This document shows positions 5,906 to 13,006 of a DNA stretch of 22,463 bases, piece by piece (the stretch's first letter is position 1; each line of letters opens with the position of its first letter). The notes beneath the pieces were generated by a model, which saw nothing but the letters and a program-made list of their open reading frames with translations, was not told the origin of the DNA and made no database searches. The stretch covers positions 1 to 22,463 of the IMG/VR virus record IMGVR_UViG_3300037070_008003. One strand, written 5' to 3'. The position numbers and the translations under genes are program-made. The DNA is from a virus.

Positions 5906-6269
5906 CCCATCGAGCCTGACCCGGCCGGTGCGCCCGGTGCCGCTGCCACCGTCGCTGGCCGACCGCGACCCGGCGACCATCGGCAAGATCGTGCTCACCG
6001 GCCTGAACCAGCCGCTGATTGCCGGCACGACCGTGAGCGTGATTCACCTGTCCTGGGCGGCCGACCGTAACGAGCAAGTGCTCGACCATCTGCGCGCCTC
6101 AGGCATCACCGACCTGGATATCGTCGCCGCCCAGTCGTTTCTGGCCGGCAGTGGCTGGGCCGGCGACACACACGAGAACATCAGGATCGCACGGCGCGAC
6201 CGCAAGCGCCTCAAGAAAGCCAAGAAGATCGCCGCCCTATTGAAACTGGCGGCAGACACCGGAGACTGA
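5889..6269 (+). CDS. Hypothetical protein, 126 aa
   Basis: I do not recognise this protein. ATG 5889 is chosen because of the purine-rich GAAGGGGGAAA site at 5877-5887, inside the end of the transglycosylase gene; the earlier in-frame ATG at 5808 has no such support. The N-terminus is proline-rich (RPVRPVPLPPSL). The middle has a plausible alpha/beta segment (TIGKIVLTGLNQPL, TVSVIHLSWAADRNEQVLDHL) and the C-terminus is strongly basic and helical (RRDRKRLKKAKKIAALLKLA). The basic helix might bind nucleic acid. The gene is coupled to the transglycosylase upstream and ends 1 nt before the next start. Confidence 0.78.
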   Translation: MASHVDPSSLTRPVRPVPLPPSLADRDPATIGKIVLTGLNQPLIAGTTVSVIHLSWAADRNEQVLDHLRASGITDLDIVAAQSFLAGSGWAGDTHENIRIARRDRKRLKKAKKIAALLKLAADTGD

Positions 6270-6270
6270 C

Positions 6271-6630
6271 ATGGAACTGACCCGACACCTGAATACACGC
6301 CTGTTGCCGCCCGTGAGCCTGGGCATCGCCATTGCCGACAATGACATGGGCAAGGATGGCCTGCGCGCCGACAAGCGCACCAGGAAACTCCTGATCGAAT
6401 TGCAGCACGCACTGGCCCTGGAAAAGCGCCGCTCTGGCCTGCTGATCAAGGCCGGCGAGTATCTGGCGGCACTCGAAGGTCATAGCGCGTCCTGCGACCG
6501 TCGCTATGACCAGACGCGCGACAGCCTGTGCACCTGCGAGCACGCCAGCGCCGAAGCTGACTTTCACGACGCGAAGCTGAACCGGCTGCCGCGCGTGAGC
6601 GATACCCAGCGTGGCGGGCTGCTGTCATGA
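6271..6630 (+). CDS. Hypothetical protein, 119 aa
   Basis: I do not recognise this protein. It starts at ATG 6271, one base after the preceding stop, with a GGAG site at 6260-6263. The central part is helical and charged (KRTRKLLIELQHALALEKRRSG, then KAGEYLAALEGH), and a small cluster C-x(11)-C-x-C-EH occurs around residues 75-90 (SCDRRYDQTRDSLCTCEH), which might bind metal. It overlaps the Myb-like gene by ATGA, so the two are probably made together. Confidence 0.75.
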   Translation: MELTRHLNTRLLPPVSLGIAIADNDMGKDGLRADKRTRKLLIELQHALALEKRRSGLLIKAGEYLAALEGHSASCDRRYDQTRDSLCTCEHASAEADFHDAKLNRLPRVSDTQRGGLLS

Positions 6631-7472
6631 CCACGCGCAAAGAGGGCTGGAAGCCGCGCCAGCCGCGCCACGTCTGGACGGCCGCCGACGATCAGTTTCT
6701 AGTCGATCACCAGCACGACATGACCCAACCAGAGATCGCACGACACATGGGCATGACCCTCAGCGCCATCGCGCACCGTCGCCGGCACCTGGGGCTAGGA
6801 TGCACCGGCCTGTCGCCCGACGCGCTTCGCGACTTCAAGCGCGCGAACCTGGCGCGCATCGTGGCTGAGCGCCGCGTTCGCTGGGGCACGCACGCCTGGA
6901 CCGACGAGGAAGATGACCGGCTGCGGTCGATCTATCTGGCCGCTGACGGTCGCAAGCAACTGCCGGCGCTCAAAATCATGGCGGCCGACCTGGGCGTGAC
7001 GCTCGAAGTCCTGCATCGGCGGGCCAAGATACTCAAGGTGCATCGTCAGGGCTGGGCGCACACCTGGACGCCCCAAGAAGATGCCGTTCTGATCGAGTGG
7101 TGCGGTCTCGTGCCTGACCGCGAGATTGCCAAGCGCCTGCATCTCGACGTGCCCGGTGTGCGTTGCCGCAAGCTGGCGCTGGGCATCACGTCGGCCGGCA
7201 ATCGAGCGCAACGCCTGTTTGACCTGTTCGACGGTCGCAACGCGCTGCGCGAACTGGCCGACACGCAGGCCCAGGAGATCAGGGAGCTAAAAATATATCT
7301 CGCTCAGGCCAGTAACCTGCTCAGCGACCAGGATGCAGCGACCGCGCTCGACACAAGCGCACCGCTCTTCCTGGCCGCTCAGGCAAAGAAATCTTTACAG
7401 GGCATGGCGCTGGCGATGCTCGACACGGTCCTGGCCGACTACGGCCCGCGCCAGGTGAAGAGGGAAGCATAA
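6627..7472 (+). CDS. Protein with three tandem Myb/SANT-like DNA-binding repeats
   Basis: A 281-aa protein starting at ATG 6627 (ATGA overlap). Three repeats of the form WT-x(2-3)-ED-x(2)-L followed by a helix-turn-helix are visible: residues ~17-57 (WTAADDQFL to HRRRHLGL), ~91-138 (WTDEEDDRL to RRAKILKV) and ~147-188 (WTPQEDAVL to CRKLALGI). Each ends in the R-x-K/L-G recognition-helix pattern of Myb/SANT and the related GcrA-like domains. The C-terminal ~90 residues are helical (LRELADTQAQEIRELKIYL) and may dimerise. Known Myb-type proteins bind DNA through two or three such repeats, so a multi-site regulator or origin/packaging-site binding protein is likely. Its target is unknown. It is the last gene before the 7473-7572 promoter gap. 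Confidence 0.87.
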   Translation: MTTRKEGWKPRQPRHVWTAADDQFLVDHQHDMTQPEIARHMGMTLSAIAHRRRHLGLGCTGLSPDALRDFKRANLARIVAERRVRWGTHAWTDEEDDRLRSIYLAADGRKQLPALKIMAADLGVTLEVLHRRAKILKVHRQGWAHTWTPQEDAVLIEWCGLVPDREIAKRLHLDVPGVRCRKLALGITSAGNRAQRLFDLFDGRNALRELADTQAQEIRELKIYLAQASNLLSDQDAATALDTSAPLFLAAQAKKSLQGMALAMLDTVLADYGPRQVKREA

Positions 7473-7508
7473 TCGACGGTCTGGATATTCGCGATGCCCT
7501 GGCCCGGC

Positions 7509-7537
7509 TTGCCGCTGGGACACCGGCATGATATGCT
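7509..7537 (+). promoter_or_regulatory. Sigma70-like promoter with extended -10
   Basis: TTGCCG (7509-7514), a 17-bp spacer and TATGCT (7532-7537), with TG one base ahead of the -10. It is in the only sizeable gap of this region (7473-7572) and points at the gene starting at 7573, giving a leader of about 30 nt. This is one of the better promoters in the window. Confidence 0.7.
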
Positions 7538-7572
7538 CATAAATCGTAGGGCTAAGATACACAGGAGCGCAC

Positions 7573-7923
7573 ATGCCCAACGTCATCAATTGCACCCCGC
7601 ACGACCTGCACATCATGCTCAAGGACGGCACGATCTTGACGATCCCGACCAGCGAGTATCTCGCTCGCTGCGATGAGGTCAAAAAGACGATTGGCAGCGT
7701 GACCGTCGCCGGCATCGACGTGCCCCTGCGTGCTCGCAGCTATTCAAGCCTGCGTGGCCTGCCAAAAGAGCAGGCGCACGGCCCCGTTCTGTACGTCGTC
7801 AGCGCCATTGCCGCCATCCAGGGGATGCGAGAGGCGCGCGGCGACCTGATCACCGTCGATGACCCGGTGCGCGACGGCGACGGTCGCATCGTCGGTGCCC
7901 GCGCCTTCGCCAGGCAGCATTAG
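7573..7923 (+). CDS. Conserved small phage protein (N-x-TPH family)
   Basis: A 116-aa protein starting at ATG 7573 with AGGAG at 7562-7566. The opening MPNVINCTPHDLHIM, the internal IPTSEYLARCDE, the PVLYVVSAIAAI strand and the closing VRDGDGRIVGARAF match a widespread family of small phage and bacterial proteins that begin 'VxNLTPH' and end 'GxxVGxxxF'. The family looks like an all-beta domain followed by a helix; its function is not known to me. It is the first gene of the run behind the 7509-7537 promoter, a position suggesting good expression. Confidence 0.85.
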   Translation: MPNVINCTPHDLHIMLKDGTILTIPTSEYLARCDEVKKTIGSVTVAGIDVPLRARSYSSLRGLPKEQAHGPVLYVVSAIAAIQGMREARGDLITVDDPVRDGDGRIVGARAFARQH

Positions 7924-7933
7924 GAGCACGATC

Positions 7934-8182
7934 ATGAACGAGCGCGAGTTGCGCCGGGCCGCCGTTGACCTGAATCAGGCGATCATGCTGGTCGGTCAGG
8001 CGCACGCCAAGCTGGCGCTGGCGACGGCCCGCATCGAGACACACACCGACCTGTTTGAGCCGTGGCGCTTGGCGCACACCCTGTTCGTCGCCGCAGAGAG
8101 CATGAAGTCGGCCAGCCGGGACATGGAAGGTGTCAGGGAAAGCCTCACCAAGGCCGCTGGTGTGCCCCAGGAACGTCCGTAG
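7934..8182 (+). CDS. Small helical hypothetical protein
   Basis: An 82-aa protein. ATG 7934 is chosen for its AGGAG site at 7922-7926; the frame is open a further 75 nt upstream inside the preceding gene without a ribosome site. The product is almost entirely helical with heptad-like spacing (LRRAAVDLNQAIMLVGQAHA, LFVAAESMKSASRDM), so a small coiled-coil or four-helix-bundle dimer is plausible. I do not recognise the family. A 68-bp gap without clear signals follows. Confidence 0.75.
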   Translation: MNERELRRAAVDLNQAIMLVGQAHAKLALATARIETHTDLFEPWRLAHTLFVAAESMKSASRDMEGVRESLTKAAGVPQERP

Positions 8183-8250
8183 CCCTATGAATGACCACGG
8201 GTGCCATCGAATCGTCCTGGGGCATCCTACGCAAGAAAATGGAGTTTTCA

Positions 8251-8712
8251 ATGGCGCGCATCAAGGTCGAGAAGGTCACCGACAAGCCCGCCGTCGCCAG
8301 GCGCGCCGGCACCCCGCTGACACCGGGGAGCAAGCGCGCCGTCTATGGCCCCGGCTACAACGGCAAGGGCCAGAAGTCGCACGGCACCCTGGATACGGCC
8401 CAGCGCCTGTACCAGACGGGCGGCGAGCGCGACAACTTCGTGTATCGCCGGCTGAATCTCGTGTCGATGAGCTATGTGATCTGGCAACAGATCAGGGGCC
8501 ACGTCGATGCGATTGAGTTTATCGACCACATCACGAATACCTGCTACCGGCTGTCGGGCCAGGACCGTCTGAGGAGCGGCCTGGCGCTCTATAACGCCGG
8601 TTTTGGGCAACGCGCCGGGTGGCCGCTGCCCTGGTTCGATGTGATTGACGGAAAGGGAGAGATTTTATCGCACAGCAAGGCACCAGTCATCGCGCCGTTG
8701 CCGCGACCGTAA
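8251..8712 (+). CDS. Hypothetical protein, 153 aa
   Basis: I do not recognise this protein. ATG 8251 is preferred because TGGAG at 8239-8243 precedes it; the frame is open to 8191 without a site. The N-terminal ~60 residues are basic and glycine-rich (KRAVYGPGYNGKGQKSHG) and look disordered. Residues ~65-130 are helical (LNLVSMSYVIWQQIRGHVDA, then FIDHITNTCYRLSGQ). A GKGEI turn and a proline-rich tail close it. The stop codon lies in a short palindrome GTAACCGTTAC (8709-8719). Confidence 0.75.
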   Translation: MARIKVEKVTDKPAVARRAGTPLTPGSKRAVYGPGYNGKGQKSHGTLDTAQRLYQTGGERDNFVYRRLNLVSMSYVIWQQIRGHVDAIEFIDHITNTCYRLSGQDRLRSGLALYNAGFGQRAGWPLPWFDVIDGKGEILSHSKAPVIAPLPRP

Positions 8713-8739
8713 CCGTTACAAGAGAGGGGAATCTCAGCC

Positions 8740-9678
8740 ATGCCAGACAAGAAGAACGATCACGAGACAATCCTGACCATCCCGAAAAGCCCGTTCACCA
8801 ACCCGCTCGCTGATCTACCGGAGCCGATCTATCAGGAACTTGACCCGACCGGCCTGATGGTCGATCACTCCTACCAGCGTTATCTGTCACCGACGCTGGT
8901 CGAGAAGATCGTCAACGACTTCCGGCGCGATGCGTTCAGCGTTCTCACCGTATCCTGGCGGGACGATGACACCCTGTATGTCATGGACGGTCAGAACCGG
9001 CTGGCGGCCTGGAAGAAGAAGTTTGGCGTAAAGCCGGTGCCCTGTATGGTGCATGTCGGCCTGACCGTGAAGCGTGAGGCCGATATCTTCTACTACCTGA
9101 ACGGCATCCGCAACCAGACCAAGCCGATTGACAACTTCAAGGCAGCGGTGCGGGCCGAGCATCCAAAGGCGCTCGCCATCCTGGCGCTCCTGCGCTCGCA
9201 CAAGCTCGATATCGACTGGGACCGGCACGGCGTCAACAGCCGGGTCGTCGCGGTCGGTGCGCTCGTCGCCATCTACGGTGACGACGGCGGCAACCTGGAT
9301 GCCGTGCTTCGCATCCTGACGGGTGCCTGGAAGGGTATCGATTCGAGCCTGTCCAATCAGTTCCTGTATGGCATCGACCGCTTCGTGCGCCGCTACCAGG
9401 GACATTTCAACGAGGCCGATCTGATCGACCGGCTGGGGCGACTGACGCCAACGGAGATGCGGAAGCGGGCACTCGACTATAAGGCGCTGGCGCACGACGG
9501 CAAGCTGACGTTCGCCCTTGTCGTCAAGGGTGTGTACGACTACAAGCGCCGCACCAACAAGCTGCCTGACTGGCAGGCAGAGCCGAACTACGGCACGTCG
9601 AATAAGTACGTGTCGGGTATGCAGGCGCGGCGCATGACGGACGAGCAGGCGCTGATCGTGTCGGGGAAGGGGGGATAG
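8740..9678 (+). CDS. ParB-like nuclease-domain protein (stand-alone)
   Basis: A 312-aa protein starting at ATG 8740 after the purine-rich GAGAGGGGAA (8722-8731). The N-terminal domain has the ParB/Srx-like motifs: LMVDHSYQRYLS (40-50), then LYVMDGQNRLAAW (79-91) with the signature DGQNR at 83-87, followed by VPCMVHVGLT and FYYLNGIRNQTKP. The ~170 residues after that are helical and lack a clear known fold. No ParA is encoded nearby, so plasmid-style partitioning is not implied. Phage relatives are usually annotated as ParB-like nuclease or DUF6551-like proteins and may bind or cut DNA, or act in host take-over. It ends 3 nt before the next start. Confidence 0.88.
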   Translation: MPDKKNDHETILTIPKSPFTNPLADLPEPIYQELDPTGLMVDHSYQRYLSPTLVEKIVNDFRRDAFSVLTVSWRDDDTLYVMDGQNRLAAWKKKFGVKPVPCMVHVGLTVKREADIFYYLNGIRNQTKPIDNFKAAVRAEHPKALAILALLRSHKLDIDWDRHGVNSRVVAVGALVAIYGDDGGNLDAVLRILTGAWKGIDSSLSNQFLYGIDRFVRRYQGHFNEADLIDRLGRLTPTEMRKRALDYKALAHDGKLTFALVVKGVYDYKRRTNKLPDWQAEPNYGTSNKYVSGMQARRMTDEQALIVSGKGG

Positions 9679-9681
9679 GGC

Positions 9682-9876
9682 GTGCCCATTACGACCGTGA
9701 TCTGGCTCTCAAGCAAGCGCCGACGATTCACGGTCATGGTGACAGTGCGCGATGGGATCGTGGTCAAGGCCGCGCCCATCGTGCGCGTCTTTCTAGGGCA
9801 ACCAATAGAGAATCTCCTGATCTGGGCGCTGCCCGATCAGATCGCGACACTCGCAGAGGAGAACGACCATGCCTGA
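9682..9876 (+). CDS. Small conserved hypothetical protein, 64 aa
   Basis: It starts at GTG 9682, 3 nt after the ParB-like stop, with AAGGGGGG at 9667-9674 as the ribosome site. The sequence (IWLSSKRRRFTVMVTVRDG, IVVKAAPIVRVFLGQPIENL) reads as three beta strands and a helix and resembles a small family often seen beside other phage accessory genes, with the pattern 'F-T-V-x-V-x-V-x-DG' then 'APIV-x-x-F-x-GQ'. Function unknown. Its last 8 nt overlap the next gene, which supports real translation. Confidence 0.7.
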   Translation: MPITTVIWLSSKRRRFTVMVTVRDGIVVKAAPIVRVFLGQPIENLLIWALPDQIATLAEENDHA

Positions 9877-10162
9877 CGATCCCGATCCGACCATGTTGAC
9901 CGATGCTGAGTTGCGCGCGGCGGGCGCGCCCGATTCCATGATCCCCTACCGGAACCAGCGGCCGACCGGGGCGCAGCGCGACCGGGCCAGGCTGGTGCGC
10001 TATCGAAAAGTCTGCCGCGAACTGACCGACGCCCATAAGGCGATTGCGCTCGTCACAAAGGACGACACGGTGCGACCTGAAATCTGGGTGGTCATGCTCG
10101 AACGAGCAACGCTTGCCACCAAGACGCTCATCGAACTGGTCGAGAGCGACGACGATGACTGA
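9869..10162 (+). CDS. Hypothetical protein, 97 aa
   Basis: It starts at ATG 9869 with GAGGAGAA at 9855-9862. I do not recognise it. The N-terminus is acidic (MPDDPDPTMLTDAEL) and the middle basic (TGAQRDRARLVRYRKV). The rest is helical and ends in a run of acidic residues (ELVESDDDD). Helix pairs of this size are common in small phage regulators, but nothing specific can be said. It overlaps the next start by 8 nt. Confidence 0.72.
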   Translation: MPDDPDPTMLTDAELRAAGAPDSMIPYRNQRPTGAQRDRARLVRYRKVCRELTDAHKAIALVTKDDTVRPEIWVVMLERATLATKTLIELVESDDDD

Positions 10163-10430
10163 TTTGACTGATGTACGCAGGCTCACGGTGCTCCTTGAGG
10201 TCAAGGACGCCAATATCGAGGCGCTGATCGCGGAAGGTCGCGCCCTGGCACGCGCGGGCAGCCACGAAGAGGGCTGCCCCGCGACGTGGCGCGAGACATG
10301 CGACTGCGGCTGGGCTGACCGACTCTTTTCCTGGTCGGCATTGATTGAAACAATGGGCGCGGCCGAGGATGCCGCCGCCGTTGAGGAACTTCTAGCCGAC
10401 GACGACAGCGACCAAGGGGGGCAGCCATGA
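10155..10430 (+). CDS. Hypothetical protein with cysteine cluster, 91 aa
   Basis: ATG 10155 lies within the last codons of the previous gene; the ribosome site is weak (GAGAGCGACG), so coupling is likely. The helical N-terminus (LLEVKDANIEALIAEGRALA) is followed by HEEGCPATWRETCDCGW, a C-x(7)-C-x-C group with a nearby histidine that may bind zinc. The C-terminus is acidic. I do not recognise the family. It overlaps the next gene by ATGA. Confidence 0.72.
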   Translation: MTDLTDVRRLTVLLEVKDANIEALIAEGRALARAGSHEEGCPATWRETCDCGWADRLFSWSALIETMGAAEDAAAVEELLADDDSDQGGQP

Positions 10431-10657
10431 AAGAGTTTCGACGGGCCATACTGCGGGCCGGCATCAATGTGCTGTGCATGTGGGTGCTAGCCGCTTCGTT
10501 TCTTGCCTTAGGCCGCGACCTGACCGCGCTCGTCTGGGCGTGCTGGACCAGCGGCCTGATCTTGATCGCAACGGCAATCGCGCTCAGCGCCATTGCGACC
10601 CCCTGGAAGGGAGATGCCCACAATGAGCACACCGGACCCGACGCTAAAGCACCCTGA
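10427..10657 (+). CDS. Small two-helix membrane protein, possible holin
   Basis: A 76-aa protein starting at ATG 10427 (ATGA overlap, AAGGGGGG at 10414-10421). Two hydrophobic segments, ~residues 12-29 (AGINVLCMWVLAASFLAL) and ~33-58 (around LVWACWTSGLILIATA), are joined by a short turn GRD, with a basic N-terminus and a charged C-terminal tail. Size and topology fit a class II holin, which would release the transglycosylase. However, it is 4.5 kb from that gene and the fold alone is not specific. Its end overlaps the next gene by 35 nt. Confidence 0.72.
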   Translation: MKEFRRAILRAGINVLCMWVLAASFLALGRDLTALVWACWTSGLILIATAIALSAIATPWKGDAHNEHTGPDAKAP

Positions 10658-11207
10658 CCGTGATCTGTCGATACGGGCTGGCCATGTCACGCGGTCAGTC
10701 CCAAAGCAATGCTGGTGGAACGCACGCAACACCGTTCGCCTGGGCCGCACGCGCCAGTGGCTCAAGGGCGCTGAGTACGTCGAAGGCTGGTGCGTTGATA
10801 TGAGCATCCCGCTCATCTTCGAGCACGCCTGGGTCGAGATGCCTGACGGCACGATCATCGAGCCGACGTTGTCGCGCAAGGCGATCTCTTTCGGCGGCGA
10901 CCAGTTCGACCCGACCGACTACACCTATCACCCGGTCATTCGCTTCGACGGTGACGACGTGCCCGACGACAACAATCTGCCCTGGCACTGGCAAGTGTTT
11001 CACCTTGACCCAAGCTTCCGCGACGTTTGGATGGACGCCTACGACAAGGCGCACGAATCAGTCTGGGGGATATCATGGCGTGCCACTTTATCTGCGATGG
11101 CTGCGGCGCAAGCGCGCCCGGCCGATTCGACGGCTACAACCATCTCCGTCCGTCAACATGGTTCGAGCGCGTTCGCTGGGATAAGCCCGACCCCAGCACC
11201 GGCATGA
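10623..11207 (+). CDS. Transglutaminase-like or cysteine-peptidase-like phage protein
   Basis: A 194-aa protein. ATG 10623 is preferred over 10614 because AAGGGAG (10607-10613) is then 9 nt away. The pattern KQCWWNARN (C30), EYVEGW, then EHAWVEMPDGTIIEPTL (H68, D75/E80) and YHPVIRF follows the Cys-His-Asp order of transglutaminase-like folds. I have seen the HAW-x-x-x-x-DG-x-x-(E/D)PT motif in uncharacterised phage proteins. Activity is inference. The last ~45 residues (rich in A, S and T) lie in a second gene's reading frame and look like read-through rather than a true domain, so the functional protein probably ends near the SVWG around residue 147. Confidence 0.8.
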   Translation: MSTPDPTLKHPDRDLSIRAGHVTRSVPKQCWWNARNTVRLGRTRQWLKGAEYVEGWCVDMSIPLIFEHAWVEMPDGTIIEPTLSRKAISFGGDQFDPTDYTYHPVIRFDGDDVPDDNNLPWHWQVFHLDPSFRDVWMDAYDKAHESVWGISWRATLSAMAAAQARPADSTATTISVRQHGSSAFAGISPTPAPA

Positions 11208-11311
11208 TCCCCAGCGCCATCCTGGCCTGCTCACGGTCATGCATGGCGACGGCCGACACCAGGGCGGGCAGCGAGGGCATCAACCGTCAGCCGCGACCGA
11301 CGACTCGCTGA
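11075..11311 (+). CDS. Small zinc-binding-like protein
   Basis: A 78-aa protein. ATG 11075 has TGGGGGA (11064-11070) 4 nt upstream. Cysteines C3, C7-D-G-C10 and C52-SRS-C56 make a CxxC plus CxxxC set typical of small zinc ribbons. Between them lies a tryptophan-containing loop (STWFERVRWDKP). The composition is more protein-like than the overlapping tail of the upstream gene, so I regard this frame as the coding one for 11075-11207. Function unknown. It ends 19 nt before the next promoter. Confidence 0.72.
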   Translation: MACHFICDGCGASAPGRFDGYNHLRPSTWFERVRWDKPDPSTGMIPSAILACSRSCMATADTRAGSEGINRQPRPTTR

Positions 11312-11330
11312 CCCAGAGATACCACCCCTA

Positions 11331-11339
11331 TGATATACT
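11331..11339 (+). promoter_or_regulatory. Extended -10 promoter TGATATACT
   Basis: Identical over all nine bases to the site at 3150-3158. It lies in the 49-bp gap between 11311 and 11361, 21 nt ahead of ATG 11361, so the transcript leader would be very short and hold the AGAGGGGG ribosome site. No clear -35 hexamer is present at 16-18 bp. Confidence 0.6.
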
Positions 11340-11360
11340 ACGCCCAGAGAGGGGGCCACC

Positions 11361-12008
11361 ATGAAGAAGCACTCCACCGACCACACGCAGCCCGTGCCGA
11401 CGATGGCGCGCTGCGCCTGGACGGCGATCAAGGCGGCCGGCTACGGCAACGACAGTTGTGTGCTGGCCGCCAGGGTCATCGCTGACTGCCTCACCGTCCT
11501 GGGCAAGACCCCCAGGACGGTGCCGGTCTCGTTCGAGGTCTACAGCCCGCGCTTTCTCGAACTGGCCAGCCTGCACGGGATGCCCGACGAGGCGACTGCG
11601 CTGGCCTGGAAAGAATCAGACCCGCTCGTGTATATCGTCGCGACCGATACGACGAGCGCGAACGACGGTCGCTTCGCCGGCCATCTGGTCACGCTCTGCG
11701 ACGGCTGGTTTCTTGACCCCAGCATCATGCAGGCGCATCGACCACATCGGGGCATTCATCTCAAGCCGGTCTATCTCGAAGCGCCGGCCGGCTTCCCTGA
11801 CGGAAAGCGCCGCATCAAGTTGTTCAGCGTCATGCCTGACGATGATCTGTTGGGCGTAGGCAGGTCGCTCGTCGTCTACGAGCACCTGGACAATCACGCC
11901 GACTACACGCGCGCCCCAGACTGGCAGGTGAGTAAATCTAGCCCGCTGGTCTATCAGGCCGTCCAGATGTATACAACGTTCATGCTCAACAGAAAGCAGG
12001 ACGCGTGA
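11361..12008 (+). CDS. Transglutaminase-like/cysteine-protease-like protein (C-H-D triad)
   Basis: A 215-aa protein starting at ATG 11361 with GAGAGGGGG at 11347-11355. NDSCVLAARVIADCLTVLG places a candidate nucleophile C33 at the head of a helix. FAGHLVTLCDGWFLDPSIMQA supplies H108 and D119 in the spacing of transglutaminase-like or papain-like folds. The wording 'SC-x-x-AAR', 'GHLV' and 'LDPS-x-xQA-x-RP' matches an uncharacterised family found in bacteria and phages. Protein cross-linking, proteolysis and amide hydrolysis are all possible, and none is proven. It is the first gene behind the TGATATACT promoter at 11331 and ends in a TGATG junction with the next gene. Confidence 0.85.
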   Translation: MKKHSTDHTQPVPTMARCAWTAIKAAGYGNDSCVLAARVIADCLTVLGKTPRTVPVSFEVYSPRFLELASLHGMPDEATALAWKESDPLVYIVATDTTSANDGRFAGHLVTLCDGWFLDPSIMQAHRPHRGIHLKPVYLEAPAGFPDGKRRIKLFSVMPDDDLLGVGRSLVVYEHLDNHADYTRAPDWQVSKSSPLVYQAVQMYTTFMLNRKQDA

Positions 12009-13006
12009 TGGCAGAGATCGACCTGGCAGAACTGCGGCGGCGGCTGGCGGCGGCAACGCACGGCGAATGGGGCGCGACCTACGAGGACTCGACCTATGGC
12101 GCGGGCTTGTTTTCGCCAGAAGGCGTGTACCTGGGCGAAGAAGAGGACGCCGTGCTCATCGTTGCCGCCGTGGACGCCCTGCCCGTGCTGCTGGGCCGAC
12201 TGGCGGCGGCCGAGGCGCGGGCGGCGGAATTGGATGCAGAGGTCGAGCGCCAGATGGACAAGGCACAGCAACTGGATGCCCGCCTGTGGGATCAGGGCTT
12301 ACTGACGAAACGATTGGTGGCGGCCGAGTCCCTGCTTGCCGAAAAGACAGCGGCGATCCAGGGATTGCTCGATCAGGTTCATGATCTTGCAGGTGATCTG
12401 GGCAAGGCCAGGAATGAGTTGCTCCTCACGCAGCGAGACTCACAGCGGGGCATCGCGGCGCTCGAAGCGGCCGAGGCGCGTGCGGCTCGCGGAGAGGAAC
12501 ACTGGCGACAGGCCGAGTTGTCGTGCAGCGTGCTGGTGGCTCGTGCCGAGGCCGCCGAGGCGCGGGTGGCGGCTCTCGAAGCCGCACACGCCCCGCTTCG
12601 GGCCGAACTAGAGCAACAGCGCGACCGGGCAGAGGATGCCGAGGCGCGGCTGGCGGCGCATGAGGACGCCATCTACGAACATGCCTACAAGAACCTTGTG
12701 CGGGACGTGATCGACGCACTGGGCGACGATCCGAACGATTGGGACTATGAGGGCAGCGATGAACGGCTGCCGCAGGCCATTCGTGATCGTTTGGTCGCCT
12801 ACGAGGTTATCCGCGAGAGCGACGGCAAGCGCATAGCGGCCCTCACAGCGGTGGCGCGGGCGCTCGTTACCGATCAGGTTGTACCGCGAAAGCTTCTGAA
12901 CGACCGCCGGCTCTGCCTCTGGTGCCGTGCATTCGTGGACGAAGAAGGTCACGCCGACGATTGTCTGGTCGGGGCACTCGCGGCGCTGCTGGATGGAGAT
13001 GCCTGA
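12008..13006 (+). CDS. Coiled-coil protein with C-terminal zinc motif (Ea22-like)
   Basis: A 332-aa protein. ATG 12008 shares its A with the previous stop; AGGA lies at 11998-12001. The N-terminus (IDLAELRRRLAAATHGEWGA, then DAVLIVAAVDALPVLLGRL) resembles phage Ea22/Ead-type proteins. Residues ~60-220 form a long alanine/glutamate/arginine coiled coil in which the unit AEAR occurs four times (coding word CGAGGCGCG at 12211, 12472, 12556 and 12640). The last ~35 residues have CLWCRAFVDEEGHADDC, a C-x2-C-x8-H-x3-C zinc-binding pattern, then an LL-rich helix. Ea22-like genes are accessory and of unknown function. It is joined to the next gene by TGATG. Confidence 0.82.
   Translation: MAEIDLAELRRRLAAATHGEWGATYEDSTYGAGLFSPEGVYLGEEEDAVLIVAAVDALPVLLGRLAAAEARAAELDAEVERQMDKAQQLDARLWDQGLLTKRLVAAESLLAEKTAAIQGLLDQVHDLAGDLGKARNELLLTQRDSQRGIAALEAAEARAARGEEHWRQAELSCSVLVARAEAAEARVAALEAAHAPLRAELEQQRDRAEDAEARLAAHEDAIYEHAYKNLVRDVIDALGDDPNDWDYEGSDERLPQAIRDRLVAYEVIRESDGKRIAALTAVARALVTDQVVPRKLLNDRRLCLWCRAFVDEEGHADDCLVGALAALLDGDA

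Noticed and set aside
8709-8735. Palindrome GTAACCGTTAC and GAGA/TCTC pair before the ParB-like gene as a parS-like site
   Set aside because: Only single short copies, overlapping a stop codon and a ribosome site. True centromere sites are longer or repeated.
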